Below, piece after piece: positions 27,346 through 36,565 of a DNA stretch of 64,000 nucleotides. A model generated the notes under the pieces. That model was not told the origin of the DNA, searched no databases, and saw only the letters and a list, made by a program, of their open reading frames with translations. Location: contig NZ_BOOA01000003.1 of the NCBI RefSeq assembly GCF_016862995.1, forward strand, positions 124,001 through 188,000. Direction: 5' to 3'. The stretch's first letter is position 1; every line of letters starts with the position of its first letter. The stretch comes from Acrocarpospora phusangensis (lineage in GTDB: Bacteria > Actinomycetota > Actinomycetes > Streptosporangiales > Streptosporangiaceae). A program made the position numbers and the translations under genes.

Positions 27346-27505
27346 GTGGCAGGTGACGACGACATCTCCGGGTGATACCCGGGAGTGATCGGCCGTCGGC
27401 GGGCGCCTAGGAGTGCCGTCGCCGTGGCTGTGTCGTCGTTCCCATGAATCCTTTTCTCCCTGCTGGGCGGTTCTGTCGCGCCTGGCATCCCACGCGAGGT
27501 CTCTC
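27346..27505 (+). promoter_or_regulatory. Structured leader of the ABC-F gene with possible 9-residue leader peptide
   Basis: A GTG at 27346 after AGGGAGA starts a frame encoding VAGDDDISG (initiator read as Met), ending TGA 27373-27375. A CCGGG-TGATA-CCCGG hairpin starts over its last codons. A longer-range stem can pair ACGACGACA (27356-27364) with TGTCGTCGT (27431-27439). ABC-F resistance genes are often controlled by ribosome-stalling leaders, so attenuation is plausible but not proven. Confidence 0.45.
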
Positions 27506-29122
27506 ATGTCCGATGCATTCGTCATCTGCTCGAACCTGTCCTTCTCCTGGCCTGACGACACCCCCGTCTTCCAGGATCTTTCCTTCACTGTCGGCGCGGG
27601 TCGTACCGGGCTTGTCGCGCCGAACGGTGCGGGGAAGAGCACCCTGCTCAAGCTGATCGCCGGCGAGTACCGGCCAACCGGGGGGAGCGCGTCTGTGAAG
27701 GGCGTGCTCGGGTACCTCCCGCAGAGTCTGCCGTTCGCCGGTGACCTGACGGTGGCGGAGGTGCTGGGAATCGCGCCGGTGATCAGGGCGATCGACGCCA
27801 TCGAGGCCGGTGACGCGAGCGAGGAGCACTTCGCAACGATCGGCAACGACTGGGACATCGAGGAGCGCACTCGTGCCCAGTTGGATCGGCTTGGGCTGGG
27901 GGATGTCGCGCTCACGCGGCGGTTGGGCACTCTCAGCGGGGGCCAGGTTGTGTCCATCGGGCTGGCGGCGCAGCTGTTGAAGCGGCCGGATGTGCTGATT
28001 CTGGACGAACCGACCAACAACCTCGATCTGGATGCGCGGCGGAAGCTCTACGGCGTGCTTGAGGACTGGAACGGGTGTCTGCTGCTGGTGAGCCATGACC
28101 GGGCGCTGCTCGATCGTATGGATCGCATCGCCGAACTCGATCGGGGCGAGTTGCGCTCGTATGGCGGGAACTTCAGCGCGTACGAGGAGGCCGTACGTGC
28201 CGCGCGGGAGGTCGCGGAGAAGAATGTCCGCAACGCGGAGACCGAGTTGAAGCGGGAGAAGCGGGAGATGCAGCAGGCCCGGGAGCGGGCCGCGCGGCGG
28301 GCCGGGAACGCGGCGCGCAACCTCAAGGACGCCGGGCTGCCGAAGATCTTCGCGGGGACGATGAAACGCGACGCCCAGGAGTCGGCGGGGAAAGCCAACG
28401 AGATGCACGCCGCTCGGGTCAGCGACGCCAAGGCCAGGCTCGACGAGGCAGGCCGTGCCCTGCGCGACGAGAAACGGATCGCGCTGGAACTCCCCGGCAC
28501 CAACGTCCCGGCCGGACGTACGGTCTTCTTCGGAGAACGGATGCAGGTCTACTACGGGGAACGCGCGCTCTTCGCGGGCGAGGGCGCCGACCTGGAGATC
28601 CGGGGTCCGGAGCGGATCGCGCTGACCGGTCCCAACGGCGTCGGAAAATCCACCCTGCTCCGGCTGATCAACGGCGACCTGGAGCCGGAGAGCGGCACCG
28701 CCAAGCGGGCGGACGGCCGCGTCGCCTACCTCTCTCAGCGGCTCGACCTGCTCGACCTCGACCGTACGGTGGCGGAGAACCTGGCCGATTCCGCGCCCAC
28801 GATGCCCGAGTCACAGCGAATGAACCTGCTCGCCCGCTTCCTGTTCCGGGGCTCCCGCATCCACCTCCCGGTCGGCGTCCTCTCCGGCGGAGAACGCCTG
28901 CGCGCCACCCTCGCCTGCGTCCTGTACGCCGAACCGGCTCCCCAACTGCTCCTCCTCGACGAACCGACCAACAATCTCGACCTGGTCAGCGTGGGCCAAC
29001 TGGAAAGCGCGCTCACCGCCTACGAAGGCGCATTCGTGGTGGTCAGCCACGACGAACGATTCCTGGCGCAGATCAACGTCAACCGCTGGCTACGACTCTC
29101 CGACGGCCGACTGCACGCGTAG
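27506..29122 (+). CDS. ABC-F family ATPase
   Basis: The 538-aa soluble protein has two ABC domains and no membrane segments. Domain 1 has Walker A APNGAGKST, signature LSGGQ and Walker B VLILDEPTNNLD. A charged linker (KNVRNAETELKREKREMQQARE region) follows. Domain 2 has Walker A GPNGVGKST, signature LSGGE and LLLLDEPTNNLD. ABC-F proteins act on the ribosome E site; some rescue stalled ribosomes or protect from antibiotics. The structured leader favours an antibiotic-responsive role. ATG 27506 is chosen by alignment of the first ABC motif; an upstream in-frame start would add about 31 unrelated residues. Confidence 0.88.
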   Translation: MSDAFVICSNLSFSWPDDTPVFQDLSFTVGAGRTGLVAPNGAGKSTLLKLIAGEYRPTGGSASVKGVLGYLPQSLPFAGDLTVAEVLGIAPVIRAIDAIEAGDASEEHFATIGNDWDIEERTRAQLDRLGLGDVALTRRLGTLSGGQVVSIGLAAQLLKRPDVLILDEPTNNLDLDARRKLYGVLEDWNGCLLLVSHDRALLDRMDRIAELDRGELRSYGGNFSAYEEAVRAAREVAEKNVRNAETELKREKREMQQARERAARRAGNAARNLKDAGLPKIFAGTMKRDAQESAGKANEMHAARVSDAKARLDEAGRALRDEKRIALELPGTNVPAGRTVFFGERMQVYYGERALFAGEGADLEIRGPERIALTGPNGVGKSTLLRLINGDLEPESGTAKRADGRVAYLSQRLDLLDLDRTVAENLADSAPTMPESQRMNLLARFLFRGSRIHLPVGVLSGGERLRATLACVLYAEPAPQLLLLDEPTNNLDLVSVGQLESALTAYEGAFVVVSHDERFLAQINVNRWLRLSDGRLHA

Positions 29123-29155
29123 CCACTCTGGAGGCCATAAATATGTGGAAGATAG

Positions 29156-32100
29156 TCATGTCCAGACTCGAGTGAGCCGCTTGCCGAACAAATGGCCGTT
29201 ACCGACCTTTTGTTCATTCGCGATTATTACTCTCAATCGTGAGTTCTCGGCCAACGGCGCGAGGTCGAGTCCTGGGGTGGCATTGTCTAGCCACAGAGTG
29301 CGGAGTCGGCTCACATGTGCGAGCGGTGAAAGGTCTTGTAGTAGACCGCAGTTGCCCAGGCTGAGGTAATTCAGATTCTCCAGGGCGACAAGAGGGCGCA
29401 GGTCGTGCACTGGAGTTCTATCCAGGGTTAGAGAGGTGAGCGAGACACACCCCGAGAGGGGGGAGATGTCGTCAAGTTCCTTGATCCCAGCGAGGCCGAG
29501 GTGGTCAAGACTGAGCTGGGAGAGCGCTTCGAGATGGGTAAGCCGCTGGTAGCCATGGAGGAACAGACTCTCAAGGGATGGCGCTTGTGAGACGACTTCG
29601 CGCATGGATCCCACTATCGGTGCGCCGGAGAGACCTAGCGACGTAAGACGGTCGGGTGCCGGCAGCCAATGCCAGCGGGTCAAATTGATTGCGTCCATGA
29701 GATGGAGGCGCGTCAACTTGGATAAGCCGCGGAGAGGCTCGAAGTCTGTTACGTCTGACATTTGATAAAGCTGAAGTGCGATTAAGTTGTGAAGGTTGGA
29801 AATAAAGCCGATGTCTTTCGTATTCCATATATCAAGACTTGTCAAAGAATCGAGCTGGCGAACTGTCCGCAGTGCCGTCTCGGTCGGCCTTCCGGACATG
29901 GTCAGGGAAGTGAGTGACTCGCGATGAGGGAGCAACGGGCTCAAGTCGTCTATCACAGGGGTGTGGATAATCACGTTGTTTTGCGGTGGGAGATGACGTA
30001 ATGCCTTGAGCTGTCCGACGGTATCTACCCGAAGCCTCTCGTCCGTGATGTTCGCGCAGGAAAGCACGCGCTTGGCGTACAGTTCGGGCTCGAAATAGCG
30101 CCAGTCTGTGATCAACTCGCGTATGACTTCGCTTCGGCCATCGGACGCGTAGCCGGACAGCACGTTGAGAGCATGGGGGCCGTTGATCAAACAGACTGTT
30201 CTGACGCAGGCGCGGGCAACGGCCGGGGAGAGCCCACTTAGATCGGTGGGCAGTTGGTGAAGAACGATCTGGCCGGCGTTCGCCAGGGACCGGGCCGAGC
30301 CCACGTCCCGGGGCGGGATGAGGTCGCGTAGACATCCGTTCACCGCCTCCCGTAACCGCTCGGGCACCGACGGCAGCGTCTCCAAACACGCACACACGAG
30401 AACTTTGAGCCGCCGCGCATACCGCGGCTCACTCTCCATCCGCCCCAGCAACCCCGTAAGCAGTTCCTCCCGCAGCGGCGCGTTCGCGTGCCCGGCCGCC
30501 ATCACCACCACTTCACGCCACTGATCGCGATGCGCGTTGTGCACCAGCGGCTCGATATCCCCATCCTCAGCGGCAGCCCGCGCGGTCAGATACTCCTGAA
30601 CCGTGCGATGCACGAAGTCGATACGACCGTCCACCGGCTCGCGAATTACGCCACTGCGATCGAGCAGATAGCCCAGCACCTGAACCCCGGTCGCCTGCAC
30701 CCGCGGCATGGCCGACACGACCTTCTCCACCCGCGCCAACGTGGCGGATTTCGGCAACTCGACCCGGTTGGTCATCGACAGCTGCCAAGCCAGCTCCTGC
30801 AAGATCTGGATCTTCTGAGCCCGATCCAGATGCACCTGCCCATAACTGGGAATGGTCCGTTCCGCGTCCCGCCGCTCCAGCAGCATCTCCAACGCCGCCG
30901 CGTACAACCCCATACGATCCGGCGGCAACTCCGACGCACGATCGAGGTTGAGCGCACACAACATGGCCGCCAGCAAAGGCGTGGCCGCGAGCCCGCGCAG
31001 ATGAGCCGCGCCGTCGAGATGCGACAGCAGCCTCGCCTGGACGACAGGCAGATGCTCGACCGGACAAGGCAGGTCGGGGCTGTTCCTGATCGCTTCGTGC
31101 CAGTGTTCGACCAGCGCCCGCGTGTCCGAGGGCGTCATCCGCTCCAGGAACGCGGGCGCGAATCCCTCCTCGTCCAGCCACGACGACCGCGCCGCCGCCG
31201 GCCGGGTGGTGACCACCACCCGCATCGCGGGGAACTCGGCCAGCAGCCCGCGCAACCACGGCTTGATCGCCTTCCGCTGATTCCCGGTGAGCTCGTCCAC
31301 GCCGTCGACCAGCAGCAGCGCACGCCCCGACCACAGCTGCCGATGCACCCACCCGGCGGGCATGAGACCGGCCAGCGCCCCGGCGGCGAGGTCGAGGAAC
31401 TGCTCCGGCCTGGGCAGATCCCGGTCGGCGTAGCTGCGCAACTTCACCAGGAACGGCACACACCCGTTCCACTCGGCCAGTTCCCCCTCGAACCCGCCCC
31501 GCGCGGCGGTGATGGCCAGCCACCGCAGCAGCGTGCTCTTGCCGCCCCCGGCCTCGCCCCTGAGCAGCATCCTGCGCCCCTGACCGAGCGCGCTCTCCAC
31601 CCGCATGGTCGCGGGCTCGGCCGCCGCGGCGTGCCAGGACACGGGATCGGCCCGGCCGGGCATGGCCGAAACCGAAAGACTGATGTACGCCACACTCAAC
31701 GACGTCCGCGGCCGGAACCGCTCGATCCGTACGCCCAGCAGTTCGAGCACGTCGAGCGTCTGCGACACATGCTCCAGGTAGCGACGGCGGAACCCGGTGT
31801 CCCGGTCGGTGCCCTCCGGGGCCTCCAGTGTGCGTACGGGAAGCCGTTCCAGCACGGTGGCGATCTGCTCGCCCAGCCCCGACAGGCGCGTGAGCGTCTC
31901 GGTGGCCGCCCGCGGCTGGAACTCGGGCAGGTGCCGCACGATCCGTACCAGGCAGTCGCAGCATTCGTCGAGCACGACCTCGTACAGGCGGGACGCCGCT
32001 TCACCGAGGTCCTTCGGACCGGGCAGTCCCGCTCGTACGGCTTGCGCCAGCCGTACCGGGTCGGCGTCGGCGGTCAGCAGGGCGCGGTCGGAGAGGTCCG

Positions 32101-32398
32101 CGCGGTGCAGGACCTGTGTGACCTCGGCGAGTACGGTGAGGCGGTCGTCATCCTCGAGGCCGGGGAACTCGTGCGCGCAGACCTTGAGCACGCGGGCGGT
32201 GACCGCGTCGGCGATGTCCTCGATCTGCCGTTCGGCCTTGCGGCGCACCAGCTGATCCGGGAAGCGAGCCCGCATCAGCTCGACGAGGTCCTTGCCGCGG
32301 CTCTCCGCGGCCGACCGGGAGGTGAGCCACGTACGCAGGGCGCGGTCGCCCACCACCTTGCCCAATCCCAGGGCGGCTGTCTCCCAGGCCACGGGCAC
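29156..32398 (-). CDS. NACHT-type STAND NTPase with leucine-rich repeats (bacterial NLR-like)
   Basis: The 1,080-aa protein has an N-terminal helical domain (1-240, like the NNH domains of bacterial NACHT proteins). A NACHT NTPase follows, with Walker A GEAGGGKST (281-289), Walker B LLLVDGVDEL (361-370) and the sensor region VVVTTRPAA. A helical arm and C-terminal leucine-rich repeats run from about 830 to 1060 (SLTSLDIWNT, LTRLHLMDA, LDHLGLAGIKEL). Bacterial NACHT proteins have been shown to defend against phages; here this is an inference. GTG 32398 is the start. The LRR end is visibly less GC-rich than the NACHT core and contains a TTA codon (29783-29785). Confidence 0.88.
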   Translation of the reverse strand: MPVAWETAALGLGKVVGDRALRTWLTSRSAAESRGKDLVELMRARFPDQLVRRKAERQIEDIADAVTARVLKVCAHEFPGLEDDDRLTVLAEVTQVLHRADLSDRALLTADADPVRLAQAVRAGLPGPKDLGEAASRLYEVVLDECCDCLVRIVRHLPEFQPRAATETLTRLSGLGEQIATVLERLPVRTLEAPEGTDRDTGFRRRYLEHVSQTLDVLELLGVRIERFRPRTSLSVAYISLSVSAMPGRADPVSWHAAAAEPATMRVESALGQGRRMLLRGEAGGGKSTLLRWLAITAARGGFEGELAEWNGCVPFLVKLRSYADRDLPRPEQFLDLAAGALAGLMPAGWVHRQLWSGRALLLVDGVDELTGNQRKAIKPWLRGLLAEFPAMRVVVTTRPAAARSSWLDEEGFAPAFLERMTPSDTRALVEHWHEAIRNSPDLPCPVEHLPVVQARLLSHLDGAAHLRGLAATPLLAAMLCALNLDRASELPPDRMGLYAAALEMLLERRDAERTIPSYGQVHLDRAQKIQILQELAWQLSMTNRVELPKSATLARVEKVVSAMPRVQATGVQVLGYLLDRSGVIREPVDGRIDFVHRTVQEYLTARAAAEDGDIEPLVHNAHRDQWREVVVMAAGHANAPLREELLTGLLGRMESEPRYARRLKVLVCACLETLPSVPERLREAVNGCLRDLIPPRDVGSARSLANAGQIVLHQLPTDLSGLSPAVARACVRTVCLINGPHALNVLSGYASDGRSEVIRELITDWRYFEPELYAKRVLSCANITDERLRVDTVGQLKALRHLPPQNNVIIHTPVIDDLSPLLPHRESLTSLTMSGRPTETALRTVRQLDSLTSLDIWNTKDIGFISNLHNLIALQLYQMSDVTDFEPLRGLSKLTRLHLMDAINLTRWHWLPAPDRLTSLGLSGAPIVGSMREVVSQAPSLESLFLHGYQRLTHLEALSQLSLDHLGLAGIKELDDISPLSGCVSLTSLTLDRTPVHDLRPLVALENLNYLSLGNCGLLQDLSPLAHVSRLRTLWLDNATPGLDLAPLAENSRLRVIIANEQKVGNGHLFGKRLTRVWT

Positions 32399-32465
32399 AT
32401 TATCGCCGCCTGTCCGTGTTGTAGGTCATGGTTTGTCGGGCGCTACGCGGACCTAGGGTGGCGTT

Positions 32466-33362
32466 ATGGGTGTTTTCGGGGTGAATGGGAATGTGTTGGT
32501 CGCCGATGGGGGTCTGGCGACCGAGCTTGAGGCGCGCGGGCATGATCTTTCGGATCCGTTGTGGTCGGCGCGGTTGCTGATGGACGCGCCGGAGGAGATC
32601 ACGGCGGCGCACCTGTCGTTCTTCCGCGCGGGCGCCGTGATCGCCACGACGGCGAGTTACCAGGCGTCCTTCGACGGGTTCGCGGCACGGGGGATCGACC
32701 GGGCGGACGCCGAGCGGTTGATGCGGAAAAGCGTCGAACTGGCGCAGGCCGCGCGTGCCGAGATGGCCGGTGACGGGCGGGAGCGGTGGGTGGCCGCTTC
32801 GGTCGGGCCGTACGGGGCGGCGTTGGCGGACGGGTCCGAGTATCGGGGGCGGTACGGGCTGAGCGTGGGCGAACTGGTGGCGTGGCATCGGCCCCGGGTC
32901 GAGGTGCTGGTGGACGCGGCGCCGGATGTGCTGGCGCTGGAGACGGTGCCGGACATCGATGAGGCGGAGGCCTTGATGACGGTGGTGTCCGGGATGGGGG
33001 TTCCGGCGTGGTTGACGTACAGCATCGACGGGGAGCGCACGCGGGCCGGGCAGCCCTTGGCTGAGGCGTTCGCGGTGGCCAGGGACGTGCCGGAGGTCGT
33101 GGCGGTGGGCGTGAACTGCTGCGCGCCGTCGGACGTGCCGCGCGCGATCGCCGTCGCACGCGAGATCACCGGAAAGCCGGTGATCGTCTACCCGAACAGC
33201 GGCGAGGGCTGGGACGCGCAGCGGCGGTCGTGGGAAGGCGCGTCCCGGTACGTGGCCGGGGAGGCCCGGCAGTGGGTGGCCGCCGGGGCGCGCATCGTCG
33301 GCGGGTGCTGCCGGGTGCGTCCCGCCGACATCACGGAAATCGCCCAGGTCGCGGTGGATTAG
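32466..33362 (+). CDS. mmuM: Homocysteine S-methyltransferase
   Basis: The 298-aa protein of the homocysteine S-methyltransferase family has DGGLATELEARGHDL near the N-terminus. Zinc ligands are Cys in GVNCCAP and the pair in GGCCRVRPADI. It transfers a methyl group from S-methylmethionine (or S-adenosylmethionine) to homocysteine, making methionine. It sits divergent from the NACHT gene with 67 nt between and converges with the next gene. Expected length for the family is about 300 aa. Confidence 0.9.
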   Translation: MGVFGVNGNVLVADGGLATELEARGHDLSDPLWSARLLMDAPEEITAAHLSFFRAGAVIATTASYQASFDGFAARGIDRADAERLMRKSVELAQAARAEMAGDGRERWVAASVGPYGAALADGSEYRGRYGLSVGELVAWHRPRVEVLVDAAPDVLALETVPDIDEAEALMTVVSGMGVPAWLTYSIDGERTRAGQPLAEAFAVARDVPEVVAVGVNCCAPSDVPRAIAVAREITGKPVIVYPNSGEGWDAQRRSWEGASRYVAGEARQWVAAGARIVGGCCRVRPADITEIAQVAVD

Positions 33363-33404
33363 GCCCCGGCGGGGTTCCCTCAAAACGCTTCAAGGGATTT
33401 CGCG

Positions 33405-34151
33405 TCAAGAAGGGCTGGACTCGGCGCGTACCAGGCGGAGGAAGGCTTTCAGCCCGCTGATGAGCTCCTGGTTGTCGCTCAAGCCGTCGACGGTTTCGTC
33501 GAATCGCCGGGTCATCTGCGTGATGCGCCGGTTCAGGTCGTGGTCGCCGGTCTCCGCGTCCGCCCGCAGCGCGGCCAGCTCCGCGCGGGTCTGGCCGAGC
33601 TTCTCGTCCAGGTCGCGAACCGACTCCTCCAGCTTGGTACGCGCCTCGGTGAGCGCGGCGACCTCGCCGCGGAGCGTGGCCACGTCCTGGCGCGGGTAGT
33701 GCAGCTCCTCCATCAGGCTGCTGACCCGCTCCCGCAGGTGGGACATGTACGACCCGGCCGGCCTGAACGCCGTCGCCAGCAGGTAGAACCCCGCGAAGTA
33801 GTACCCCACCTGAGCGCCGGAGAAGTACGTGATGACCGCGATGACCGCCGCGGAGAGCAGGTGCCCGGCGACGGCGAAGCGCAGCATCCGGCGGGCGATC
33901 TCCGCCGCCTCGTCCTCACGCGCCTGCGGCACCTCGATGCCGCGCTCCCGGGACAGGTGCGTCTCGTGGACGACCCTCCGGGCGGAGAAGTACAGGTTCC
34001 ACGGCACGGTCAGCAGGACGAGCAGCCAGATCAGGCTGATCGCGCCGACGAGTACGGCGAGCAGCGTGCTGGGCGCGACGCCCGTATGAAAGGTCAGCCA
34101 GGCCGCGAAGACCGCGAACGCTAGCGACACCAGAAAAATCCACCATTTCAT
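33405..34151 (-). CDS. Membrane protein with C-terminal coiled coil
   Basis: The 248-aa protein has two membrane segments at the N-terminus (IFLVSLAFAVFAAWL, LLAVLVGAISLIWLLVLL). A second hydrophobic pair lies near 95-130 (GHLLSAAVIAVITYF, VGYYFAGFYLLATAF), and then a charged coiled coil (about 145-225, VATLRGEVAALTEARTKLEESV and following heptads). I do not recognise a named family. Topology suggests a membrane-anchored cytoplasmic coiled-coil protein. Neighbours give no function. Confidence 0.75.
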   Translation of the reverse strand: MKWWIFLVSLAFAVFAAWLTFHTGVAPSTLLAVLVGAISLIWLLVLLTVPWNLYFSARRVVHETHLSRERGIEVPQAREDEAAEIARRMLRFAVAGHLLSAAVIAVITYFSGAQVGYYFAGFYLLATAFRPAGSYMSHLRERVSSLMEELHYPRQDVATLRGEVAALTEARTKLEESVRDLDEKLGQTRAELAALRADAETGDHDLNRRITQMTRRFDETVDGLSDNQELISGLKAFLRLVRAESSPS

Positions 34152-34191
34152 GAAAACAATGATCTTCCGGGATGCCGTCGCGGGACACCGC

Positions 34192-35172
34192 TCATGTACT
34201 CAACTTCGTCTGAGGTCGTGACTGGGTGAGCCGGTAGTGCGAGGGCGGCACGCCGTAACAGTCGACGAAGGCCTGGCGAAGCGTCTCGGCCGTGCCGAAC
34301 CCGCAGCGGGCGGCCACGGCGGGCAACGGCAGCGAGGTGGAGGTCAGCAGGTGGGCGGCCGCCTCGGTACGCGTCTGCCGGACGAACTTGCCCGGCGTCC
34401 GGCCCAGGTGCCTGACGAACAGCCGGGTCAGATGCCGCTCGCTCACCCCCGCGTCGGCGGCCAGCGTCGCGGCGGTCAGATCGGCCTCCGGATGCGCGGT
34501 GATGTAGTCGGCCACCCGTTTGACCAGCCTGTTGGAGGGCGCCGGAGCGGCGGTGAACATGCTCATCTGCGCCTGGTTGCCCGGCCGCTGGAGGTACGTC
34601 ACGAGATGCCTGGCCACCGTCCTCGCCAGGTCGACGCCGTTGTCCTCCTCGATGAGCGCGAGCGTCAGATCCAGGGCGCTGGTGACGCCCGCCGAGGTGT
34701 AGACGTTTCCGTCCCGGATGAAGATGGGGTCGGGGTCTATGCGTACCTTCGGATGGCTTGCGGCTACTTCGTCCGCCCAGTGCCAGTGCGTGGTGGCCCT
34801 GCGGTCGTCGAGGAGGCCGGAGGCGGCCAGAATCCGCGTGCCGGTGCAGACCGCCGCGATCCGGCGGCTCTCCCGCGCCAGCCTGCGCACATGCGCGAGA
34901 ATCAGCCGGTTGTCCGCCGCGTCCTGGCTGCCCACGCCGCCCGACACGAGCAGGGTGTCGATCGGCCCGGTGACCCGTTCGAGGGTCTCGTTGGTGTGCA
35001 GGGCGACGGTGGGGCCGCAGTCGATCGGACGGGCTCCGGGGGTGACGAGGCGGACGCGGTAGTAGGGGTCCGCGCCGTACAGGTTCGCGGTCTCGAGGGT
35101 GGAGACCACGCAGGCGATGTCCAGGAGTTCCGCGGCGTCGTACCCGACGACCACGAAATGCCGCTCGCTCAT
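34192..35172 (-). CDS. GlxA-type transcriptional regulator (DJ-1/PfpI plus AraC)
   Basis: The 326-aa protein joins an N-terminal DJ-1/PfpI-like domain (1-190, FVVVGYDAAELLDIA, VCTGTRILAASGLLDDRRATTHW in parts) to a C-terminal AraC helix-turn-helix pair (about 215-320, LAADAGVSERHLTRLF and AARCGFGTAETLRQAF). This is the layout of GlxA-family regulators. The ATG at 35172 is the only good start. The likely target is nearby or self, but no operator was recognised. Confidence 0.88.
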   Translation of the reverse strand: MSERHFVVVGYDAAELLDIACVVSTLETANLYGADPYYRVRLVTPGARPIDCGPTVALHTNETLERVTGPIDTLLVSGGVGSQDAADNRLILAHVRRLARESRRIAAVCTGTRILAASGLLDDRRATTHWHWADEVAASHPKVRIDPDPIFIRDGNVYTSAGVTSALDLTLALIEEDNGVDLARTVARHLVTYLQRPGNQAQMSMFTAAPAPSNRLVKRVADYITAHPEADLTAATLAADAGVSERHLTRLFVRHLGRTPGKFVRQTRTEAAAHLLTSTSLPLPAVAARCGFGTAETLRQAFVDCYGVPPSHYRLTQSRPQTKLST

Positions 35173-35269
35173 GCTCCGACTCTAGGCCGGAAGGACGGGC
35201 AGCCCAAGATTCCGGACCAGCCTGACCGCTTTCCTTGGGTGACGGACGCGCTGGCTACATTGTCGAACC

Positions 35270-35680
35270 ATGACTGAGACAGCTCCGCGAGCGCAGAACG
35301 GATGGCTGCGGTTCGCCATCCACTACATCGAGATGATCGTCGCCATGTTCGTGGGCATGTTCGCGCTGGGATTCCTCCAGTCGGCCGTCGGCATCGGCTC
35401 CCACAGCGGCCACGGCGGCCGTCCCGACCTCGGCTATCTGCTGATGGCCTTCAACATGTGCGTCGGGATGGCCCTCTGGATGCGGTTCCGTAAGCACGCC
35501 TGGCGGCCCATCCTGGAGATGTGCTCCGCCATGTTCCTGCCTGCGGTTCCGTTATTTCCCTTGCTCTGGCTGGACGTCATCGACGGCGACACGCTGATGA
35601 TCGCGTCGCATGTGGCCATGTTCCCGCTCATGCTCGGCGCGATGTTCCTGCGGCGCGCGGAGTACATGCACCCGCACTAG
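35270..35680 (+). CDS. Small four-helix membrane protein
   Basis: The 136-aa protein has four hydrophobic segments (IEMIVAMFVGMFALGFL, YLLMAFNMCVGMALWM, MCSAMFLPAVPLFPLLWL, MIASHVAMFPLMLGAMFL). It has many Met and some His (GSHSGHGG, ASHVAMF, MHPH), which might coordinate metal, but no family is recognised. It is divergent from the GlxA-type regulator gene, which might control it. Confidence 0.7.
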   Translation: MTETAPRAQNGWLRFAIHYIEMIVAMFVGMFALGFLQSAVGIGSHSGHGGRPDLGYLLMAFNMCVGMALWMRFRKHAWRPILEMCSAMFLPAVPLFPLLWLDVIDGDTLMIASHVAMFPLMLGAMFLRRAEYMHPH

Positions 35681-35687
35681 ACCACCA

Positions 35688-36437
35688 CTACACCGCGCGG
35701 CGTCCGCCGTCCACGTCCAGGATGGTGCCCTGGGTGTAGCTGGACTCGTCGGAGGCGAGGTAGGTGATCGCGGCGGCGATCTGCTCGGGCGCGGCCATGT
35801 ATCCGGCCGGGGTCTGCTCCACCAGCTCGTTCACGCTCTCGCCGGCCTCCGCCGACATGGGCGTACGCACCGGGCCAGGTGAGACCGCGTTGACGCGCAC
35901 GCCGCGGCGGCCGTACTCCGCGGCCCAGTTGCGGGTGAGCTGGTTGAGCGCGGACTTGCTGGCGCCGTACACGGCCGAGTTGGCCAGGGCGATGCTGCCG
36001 GCCACGCTGCTGACGTTCACGACGGCGCCGGAACCGCGGGCCGCCATGGCCGGAGCGAGCTCGCTGACCAGGTAGAACGGCGCCTTCACGTCCGTGGCCA
36101 TGATCGCGTCGAAGGTCTCCTCCGGGAAGTCCTCGGTAGGGCCGAACGCGGCGATTCCGGCGTTGTTCACCAGAATGTCGATGGGCCCGACGGTCTCCTC
36201 CGCCCGGTGGGCCAGCTCCTTGGCGCTGGCGGCGTCGTGCAGGTCGGCCGGGATGAACTCGGCTTCGCCGCCCCGGGAGCGGATGGCGTCCACGACGGCC
36301 ATGCCGCGTTCCTTGTCCCGCCCGGCGACGACCACGCGGGCGCCGTTGTCCGCCAGCATCATCGCCGTGGCCTTGCCGATCCCACTCGTCGAACCTGTTA
36401 CCAGCGCGTTCTTCCCAGACAGGTCATATGAGGCCAT
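35688..36437 (-). CDS. Classical SDR oxidoreductase
   Basis: The 249-aa SDR has TGSTSGIGK, NNAGIAAF, the catalytic Ser in VVNVSSVAGS, YGASK and the C-terminal GTILDVDGGRRAV, typical of FabG-like classical SDRs. ATG 36437 follows GGGGGGA; an upstream in-frame extension lacks a ribosome site. The substrate cannot be told from sequence. The divergent neighbour is an unrelated nucleotidyltransferase-like gene. Confidence 0.86.
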   Translation of the reverse strand: MASYDLSGKNALVTGSTSGIGKATAMMLADNGARVVVAGRDKERGMAVVDAIRSRGGEAEFIPADLHDAASAKELAHRAEETVGPIDILVNNAGIAAFGPTEDFPEETFDAIMATDVKAPFYLVSELAPAMAARGSGAVVNVSSVAGSIALANSAVYGASKSALNQLTRNWAAEYGRRGVRVNAVSPGPVRTPMSAEAGESVNELVEQTPAGYMAAPEQIAAAITYLASDESSYTQGTILDVDGGRRAV

Positions 36438-36565
36438 GGTGTCCCCCCAGATTCCATTTCCCCACGTCCACGCTATGCAGCGATCTTCGCCGCTGTCCAA
36501 TGTGGCACCACTCAGAACCCACGGGTCCCTCCTGTACCGTAGCTTTTTGGACCTTGGAGGATCAG

